64,000 nt of DNA from Taudactylus pleione (taxonomy: Eukaryota; Chordata; Amphibia; Anura; Myobatrachidae). The notes under the pieces were generated by a model. The model saw only the letters and a list, made by a program, of their open reading frames with translations. It did not search any database and was not told the DNA's origin. The stretch covers positions 11,342,001-11,406,000 of the forward strand of contig JAUIMM010000169.1 in the NCBI GenBank assembly GCA_031769625.1, read 5' to 3'. This document shows positions 58,086-64,000 of this stretch, piece after piece (position 1 is the stretch's first letter; the number at the start of each line of letters is the position of its first letter). A program made the position numbers and the translations under genes.

Positions 58086-58569
58086 GCCTCCCTTCTGAAA
58101 AATATAAAATACAAACACAATACTTACCTTAGGCCCCGCTCCTGCGTCCGCTGACGTCCGGTCCAACCACGGCTCCACCCACCATGGATCTATGGGAGAG
58201 ACATCATGACGTCCCTCCCATAGTGCTCTCTGCTGGAGCTGGAGCTCTGGAGTGAGCTCCGGCTCCACGGATCTATGGGAGAGATGTCATGACGTCCCTC
58301 CCATAGTGCTCTATGCGGGAGCCGGAGCTCTGGAGTGAGCTTTGGCTGCCTTTGCAGGGAGGAAGCTGGGTACCCGCTGATAACAAATATCAGCGGGCAC
58401 CCGACAACGTGGGGGGTGACCGGCGCTGTTTTTTTTTTTTTTTATGGGATTTTTTTTTTTACCTTCTGGGGACTCAGTGGCGCCCTCTAGGAGCCGGCGC
58501 CCCGGGCGACGGCCCTGTTACGGGGTGCCGGCCCTGTTAGCCCACCCCTAGAACCGCCACTGTCTCAAG

Positions 58570-59196
58570 CTGTTCTCAAGGTGATCTCGCAATGCATAAT
58601 GGTCTTTGTAGTCCTAGAGCGAGGTTCAGTACTCTGTAACGATTACCTCCTAAGGCTACGCCAAACTACACCTCTCCCGGGCTGGTTTGATAAATTGCCT
58701 GTAAAGGGACGCTCTTTTGGCTGCATGTGTTCCTGGAGCTACGCAGTGGTGCTGTGTTAAGCCGCCCATATATGGTGCGATATGGACCTTGCAACGCGAC
58801 GGGGGATCCGACGGCCGACATATTGGGAGGTCCCCACACACGGTGCGATCGGGTGGCCAACCGCCTGATATGCCAGCACCCCCCTCCCCAACCGGCATAG
58901 CGCTGCATGGGATCGTACATCGCATCCCCAGATCAAATGAACCTGCAGTAAGATCTGGAGGTGCGATGTACGACCACACGGGAGCACGCTCTTTCCGATA
59001 TCATGCCCATACACGGTACGATATAGCAGCGATATCATACCAATCCATCGGATCGGCTGCTATATCGCACCGTGTATGGGCACCTTCAGTGTTGTGTCTG
59101 TGAGTGAAGAGCCTGGGAGAGAGCAGTGATATACGCTATCAGAGGCCAAATCAGCAAAAGTAAAGACCTCTCGGACTTACTGATCTCTGTCATCAG
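58570..59196 (+). promoter_or_regulatory. Possible TATA-less promoter with ZNF143-like site and donor
   Basis: At 58590-58614 gcaatgcataatggtctttg followed by tagt resembles the ZNF143/STAF-binding sequence on the reverse strand. A stretch without repeat features follows, then a MITE (58755-59085). The exon candidate ends catcag|gtaggtgg after 59196. There is no frame I recognise. Weak, motif-based inference. Confidence 0.25.
58755..59085. mobile_element. MITE with AAGCCGCCCATATATGGTGCG ends
   Basis: The left end gccgcccatatatggtgcga and the right end tcgcaccgtgtatgggcacc are inverted. Internal words such as gcgatgtacg and its partner gatcgtacatcgc fold back. Target duplication not resolved. 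Confidence 0.65.
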
Positions 59197-59199
59197 GTA

Positions 59200-59413
59200 G
59201 GTGGCATGGCAGGTTACTCCAGCTGCCCCTGAGGGGGTGACATTCAGAGATTTTTGGGACACCAAAATGAAATTATATCTTGGCCCCCTCAACCTAAAAA
59301 ACTTTGTGGTGCCCCTGTATATAGCACCTCTGCTAGACTCTTCTCTATCACATATTTTTTTATAAAATGTATCGTTGGTATAAATAGAGCCATATTAACT
59401 CTTGTTGCAGCAC
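59200..59413. other. Unassigned sequence
   Basis: No gene or element ends. Confidence 0.35.
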
Positions 59414-59416
59414 TAA

Positions 59417-60077
59417 GAGCCTGAGTCCCTGATTCAGAGCCGGACGCTCTGACAGAGCGCTCGCTCTGAATCAGGGTGTCCTTTTTTTTTTTCTATGGAG
59501 CGGCCTCCTGGCTGCTCGCTTTGCTGTGGGTTGCCACCCACAGCTAATGCGAGTGGCCAGGATGAGATGATGGTCGCGATGGTCAAGACCATCGCGACCA
59601 TCGGGCTTGCGATGAGACCCTTGTGGTAGGGTCTCGTGGCTGCAAGCCCCAGAGAGCTTTCGGCACAAACAGAGCCGAAAGCTCTCCCACTGACATCACT
59701 TGCGATGTCAGTGGGGCCGCCCCCAAACGGTAGGCGTTCTCATGGGAACGCCTCTGTCTGGGCAGCCACCCCCCAGTCCCACCCACGAAAGGGGGCGTGC
59801 TGTCACTCAACATCGACAGCACGCCCCCTTTGGTGCGAGACCCGGAGCGAAGGATTGCCCGTCGCTATCCGACTCTGCGCCACCATCGAACCGGTTGTGA
59901 GCGCTCTGCGCTTGCGACCGGGTCTGAATCAGGCCCAGATTCAGCAAGGATTGCAATTGCTAAGCTGCACGCAGGCAGACCCGTACTCACATGTGCAGAA
60001 TGGGTCAGGCGCCTGCACAGATTCCAGATCATCGGGAATCTGCGTTCAACACTAGCGTAGACAGCTGAATAAGGCCC
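59417..60077. mobile_element. GGGCCTGATTCAG-family MITE, subfamily C, with a relative in its TIR
   Basis: Flanked by TAA (59414-59416 and 60078-60080). After removing 59425-59936 plus one TGA copy, the left end reads gagcctgattcagcaagga, the standard subfamily C start. The right end is gctgaataaggccc. Confidence 0.8.
59425..59936. mobile_element. Subfamily B hairpin-chain MITE inside a relative's TIR
   Basis: Ends gtccctgattcagagccgg and gggtctgaatcaggccc. The flanks are TGA (59422-59424) and AGA (59937-59939), a duplication with one mismatch. The hairpin chain is intact, with the 34-bp palindrome at 59569-59602. Confidence 0.8.
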
Positions 60078-60080
60078 TAA

Positions 60081-61146
60081 ATACACTCTAAATAAGTAAT
60101 TGAGCAAATGCATCTGCTCATTATATTTTCTTGGAAAATCTGTATTTTCATAAAAAACAATTATCCAATAACAAAAGTAAAGAACGTGTATAAAATTAAA
60201 AAGCAGAAACAAAAATCAAGTCAACAAACAAACAGCATTGCTGGACTACTCACAGAACATTGGAGAAGTCTGATGGTTTACAATCATCGTCCCATCGATG
60301 GTTCCACCGTTGATGGTTTTACCACCATCAGGCAAAATCCATTGATAGTTTGTGTTGTGCATATGCACAGTCAGCGCCAGCACATGTGCGAACTGCATTT
60401 ATGGTTCACCATCAGGCTCAGCCATCGATATGTTTGTTGTTAGTTTAACTTCTTTAGTTTGTTTCTTGTATATGTAGCACTTTATACACTTTTTATTATA
60501 ACCTCCTACTTATGTAGGACTTAACACATAGGCTTTCTTCTTTATTATTCTTTAAGCCTCACTTTAAATCTCACACTATTGTGATGCCATGGGGCGGTTC
60601 TGCTGGGTTGGCCTGGGGGGTCCCCTGCCCTGTATTTGTTCCATAGGAGTGTTAGGGACCTGCCTGATAGAGGTCACCTGGACGTGGTGGGCAGGCCCAT
60701 AATTATGGCCATTATTATGCTAAGAACCACTTGGATGCAATTTAGCAGTATAATTATTAGGTTCAGCATAGTTAGAGTGTGCACTTGCATCTGTCTCTTT
60801 TTCTGCTTGCAGCACTACAAGTCTCAGCAAGTAGCACCTCACATTGTGCTTAGGGTGTGCAATCTAGGGCCCCTCCCCCTATGTATTCAGCCATCGATAT
60901 ACCATTGGTGTGTGGCAAGTCAATGGTGAAACACTAATCATCGGCATCTGACCATCGATGGTTGCTAAATAAACGATGGCCAATCGTAGAGAGGTCCATT
61001 CCTCAACAGTCACTATGACCATTCTATGTGGTTCCAGCTATCCAGGGACATGGCTCCCTTCTGTTTCCAATGGGATGCTATCTCTGTTTTTGCTCTCTTT
61101 GATATGGGATTCTCCTGAGCTCCTACCCGGCAAAACTGAGATGAAC
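60081..61146. other. Unassigned, with repeated CATCGATGG words
   Basis: Words catcgatggt, ccatcgat and their variants recur near 60292, 60422, 60892 and 60952. They suggest a MITE with ccatcgatgg arms, but I cannot define its ends. No gene is recognised. Confidence 0.35.
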
Positions 61147-61149
61147 AGA

Positions 61150-61715
61150 GGGCCTGATTCAGAGCCGCTCGTAAGCGGAGCTCATTCGTTCGGAGCGATG
61201 TTCGCACATCTGCGCATGCGTATGGGTTTTAGTACGCATGCGCGAACCAGTCAGTGCGGTCAGAAATCGTGTGCTCGCAAAATAGTGAATGCCTGCTAAT
61301 TTGAGTGACAGGATGAGGCGTTTGTGGGTGGTAACAGGGGAAGGTGCTTGAAAACGGGGAGTGGAGATCCGAACGCAGGCGCCCGTTTTAAGGGTGTGCA
61401 TAATTAACGTCACTTGGTTGTCTTTTAGCCTGAACTGCTCGCATGATTGCGGTAGGAAAATGCTACCACAAGAATAGCGAGCAGTTCAGACGCTGTTCGA
61501 TGTACTCGATTAATCTAATAAATAGCGGAGATGACGTATGATGCGAGCGGCCAGGGGGCGTTTTTTTCAAAATAGCAACAGCAACAGCATGTTTTGTTCT
61601 CTCGTTCAGACATAGAGGTGTCAACAGACCGCAAAGAGCGAGAACTTAATTTAAATATCCGGACCCTTTTTCAGAACAACCGTCCGCAAATAGCGTTCGG
61701 CTCTGAATCAGGCCC
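61150..61715. mobile_element. GGGCCTGATTCAG-family MITE, subfamily A
   Basis: The ends gggcctgattcagagccg and cggctctgaatcaggccc are flanked by AGA (61147-61149 and 61716-61718). Some interior blocks are deleted relative to 736-1328. Confidence 0.87.
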
Positions 61716-61780
61716 AGACTACCTATCTGTCTCCCATGTATTCCATAACCCCAGCCTGAGTCTTAACATTTTCTCTCTTT

Positions 61781-62698
61781 GGGCTCTATTTATTAACATT
61801 ATTTTATCTAAAATAAAGTGAAAAAGGGTGTTTTCACACCCTTTTCACATTATTTTAGTATCACCTATAGTTACTATAGGGCAATTGGAGTAGAATTCAT
61901 AAAATTCTACTCCAACCCCTAAGTATCACTTATTTATAGTAAAGCAGATCGCATTTCCCATAATTGTAATGGAAAATGTGATCCGACCAGAGTTACTAAA
62001 AATAAATGTGAAAAAAATATCGGGGAAGCCCTGTGATAATAACGCCACCTGGAGGTGGCGTTATCCAGGGTCTCCCCCGGTTACTGGACTCCTGGCCTGC
62101 TCTAACAGGGAGAGCAGAGCCGGGAGTCGGTCCCAGTAATCAGCTGTGTGGTCTAAATAGGCCGCAAGCTGATTACTGTAAAAAAAAGAAAAAAAAAAAA
62201 AAATAGTAAAAAAAAAAAAATTACTTACCTGACTCCAGGGACCGGTGATCGGGCCTCCGGTGATGACTCCCCTCCGGTCAGCTGGTCTCCCATAGTACAC
62301 TCCTGCCCGATCATCATGTGATCGGGCCCCAGTGCAGTATGCAATGAGGCCCGGAGCATGCAAGTAAGTGTAATTAAGGGTCGCGGGGGTCCGCGATCGC
62401 GGGGGTCCGCGATCGCGGGGGCAGGGCTTAGCGCCGGGGGGGCGGGGCTTAGCATTGGAGGGGGGTTAGCAGCGGCGACCGGTCGGCGCATGCGCGGGCA
62501 CTTACGGTATTTTTTGCGAAAATACCGTGATAAGGCTCCGAAGGGGATTCGCAGGGACAGAGCTTTATCGCAAGCTCTGTCCCTGCAAGGGATTTGTTGT
62601 AAATCCCTGTGATATTGCCTGAATTCGCAATGCGAATTCAGTCGGTAATATCACACTACAATCTGCATTACCAATGCGGATTGTAGTAAATAGAGCCC
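61781..62698. mobile_element. GGGCTCTATTTA MITE, hairpin chain (918 bp), TSD TTT
   Basis: The ends gggctctatttattaac and gtagtaaatagagccc are flanked by TTT (61778-61780 and 62699-62701). The interior has many short hairpins: aaagggtgttttcacaccct (near 61823), ttggagtagaattc (near 61883), ataacgccacctggaggtgg (near 62038), a gcctgctctaaca hairpin (near 62093), taatcagct (near 62134) and gacagagctttatcgc (near 62556). It also has a direct repeat of cgcgatcgcgggggtccg near 62390-62420. Confidence 0.82.
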
Positions 62699-62701
62699 TT
62701 T

Positions 62702-63754
62702 GTCTGTATAAAACAGAACCCACCTGTGGAGCAGGAGCTGTCTAGCAGAATCTCATGTCTCCTAGGACAAAGCTGTTCCTCAGTGAGCACCACTGCTCCT
62801 CCAATAAGATGTCTCCTGAGCTCCCGGCTGGTCACACACCCTTTCAGTGCTGTCAGAGAGGATCCCAAATGCCAAGGCATAATCCGGTGGCAACTATTGC
62901 CACCTAGCATCTAATCACCACATTATAGATACACATCAGGCACATATTCTAAATAAAGTGCAATTGATGGGAATTAAGATTGTAGCAATGAAACCTAAAC
63001 TAAAACAAAGATATTAATATGTGGATATTTGTTAGTGTACAGTAGATATACTGACAAGTTTGGTAGAATAAAAACAATAATAATAATTGTATTAATATAG
63101 TAAGAATTTACATTCAATAATATTGACACTTTTAGGTGAGATGCTGAAACACCTGGAAAACTACCTCGTACATTATAGAAAGCAATATACTGTATGCACT
63201 ATGCTGGAATGACACTTGGCAACACCCCTTGCCAATCTGACTAGTTGTACCAAGTGAACATGCAATGTTCTGCAGTATGGCAAAAGCTGAAGGTTATACA
63301 AGGCAAATCATCCGCCCAAGTCTAGACTTCAAAGCTCCAAAAACATATCTAGAGTCATTTAGCCAGTATGCAAAGATGCATTAAGAAGAACTACATACAT
63401 GATGTAGCAAGGTCATATTCTAGGTCAATTCACCTTGGAACTTGGATTTGTTATTTAGTTCAGCACACAACAATAAGAGACACAAATATGAGTTGTGTCT
63501 TGCCTTACCTTGTACTATGCTATAACTCATGTAAGAAAAATGACATCCATTACAGCATTTCCTCTCTAAAACATAGGAGACCAATGACATAATAAAAACA
63601 TAATCTACCAAAAAAACCCTTATCTTGCAAATACAGTGATTTTAAACCATGACAGAGCAACATTTGTTCTTTGGTTTCTAGAATAAAGACTAGATGGAGC
63701 ATTGCTATGTTCACCACAGAATGTACCAACATACAGAAAAAACCCAGTACTTAC
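62702..63754. other. Unassigned AT-rich sequence
   Basis: No gene or defined element. It has the composition of an intron or intergenic DNA. Confidence 0.35.
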
Positions 63755-63780
63755 ATTTAAGATGAACTGGTATCCAGCGG
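63755..63780 (-). other. Possible 26-nt exon, minus strand
   Basis: On the minus strand a pyrimidine-rich acceptor (ctctcttctctctcccatcgccag, shown split as ctctcttctctctccc and atcgccag) precedes 26 bases that end aaat, followed by the strong donor gtaagtac. This could be a short exon, or the end of a longer first exon that reaches to 64000. There is no further support within the window. Confidence 0.2.
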
Positions 63781-64000
63781 CTGGCGATGGGAGAGAGAAG
63801 AGAGGTGATTTAGGTTCCGTCGCTAGCAGTGAATGGAAGACTGCAGTGTGATTACTGCTTACAATCTCTGTGCTATGCCCTTAATGCTGCTGCCTGCACC
63901 CACTGCATCTGTCAGATGTGACCTCTATGCTGCCTCAGGGCTAGGCACTCATATTCTGTGCAGTAATGTGCTTCACCATGTCCTGCTAGCTAAGAGGGGA
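63781..64000. other. Unassigned end of window
   Basis: No gene can be defined. It may belong to the exon or intron of the minus-strand candidate described at 63755-63780. Confidence 0.3.

Larger units (their letters stand above)
56719..58520. mobile_element. Large array-bearing element, TIR CAGGGCCAGTTCTAG, hAT-like
   Basis: Left end cagggccagttctagaca and right end near gcgccccgggcgacggccctg. The interior has two tandem arrays and the acttaccttaggccccgctc block shared with 14500. Two copies of a gggagagacatcatgacgtc block and its variant follow. No 8-bp duplication was found, so the class is tentative. Confidence 0.5.

Overview
The window looks like vertebrate nuclear DNA, most likely from an anuran with a transposon-rich genome. 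The organism call is an inference from repeat content: Tc1/mariner elements, an L2 LINE, hAT-type and Harbinger-like MITEs with TIRs such as GGGGTCTATTTACTAAGC, and a tRNA-like SINE. I see no bacterial-style genes, operons, rRNA, tRNA genes or CRISPR. No intact protein-coding gene can be supported. Nearly every long open frame runs through inverted repeats or tandem arrays of mobile elements.

Layout. 1-5.3 kb: nested MITEs with 3-bp target duplications, a hAT MITE, a nearly full-length Tc1 element with a broken transposase, a MITE carrying telomere-like CCTAA tracts, and a small MITE. 5.9-9.4 kb: an L2 reverse-transcriptase remnant interrupted by several MITEs, one of which is itself split by a hAT element holding a 38-bp minisatellite. 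10.6-12.5 kb: a second Tc1-type element (DD38E spacing) with a MITE inside its transposase. 13.5-16.4 kb: a minisatellite array and a second telomere-like MITE. 16.4-21 kb: the quietest stretch, with a few MITEs and a possible promoter and first exon. 21-33.6 kb: dense multi-level nests of one 3-bp-TSD MITE family (TIR GGGCCTGATTCAG) plus hAT MITEs. 34.5-35.4 kb: a SINE split by that family. 35.7-40.7 kb: a tandem array, a telomere-like MITE and further MITEs. 40.9-43.3 kb: a 1.9-kb head-to-head inverted repeat, possibly Penelope-like, inserted with a 15-bp duplication in a hairpin-chain MITE. 45-54.4 kb: more of the same family and an internally deleted minus-strand Tc1. 55-58.5 kb: a reversed telomere-like MITE and a large array-bearing element. 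58.5-64 kb: a possible TATA-less promoter, more nested MITEs and a possible 26-nt exon on the minus strand.

Two observations stand out. First, one subfamily of the GGGCCTGATTCAG elements is built end to end from consecutive short hairpins. Its members share a 34-bp palindrome centred on GGTCAAGACC. MITEs with other TIRs in this window have the same serial-hairpin design. Second, members of this family have inserted into the terminal repeat of relatives at the TGA of CCTGATTCAG. The elements do not act together as a pathway; the window records repeated layers of transposition, mostly by non-autonomous DNA elements.
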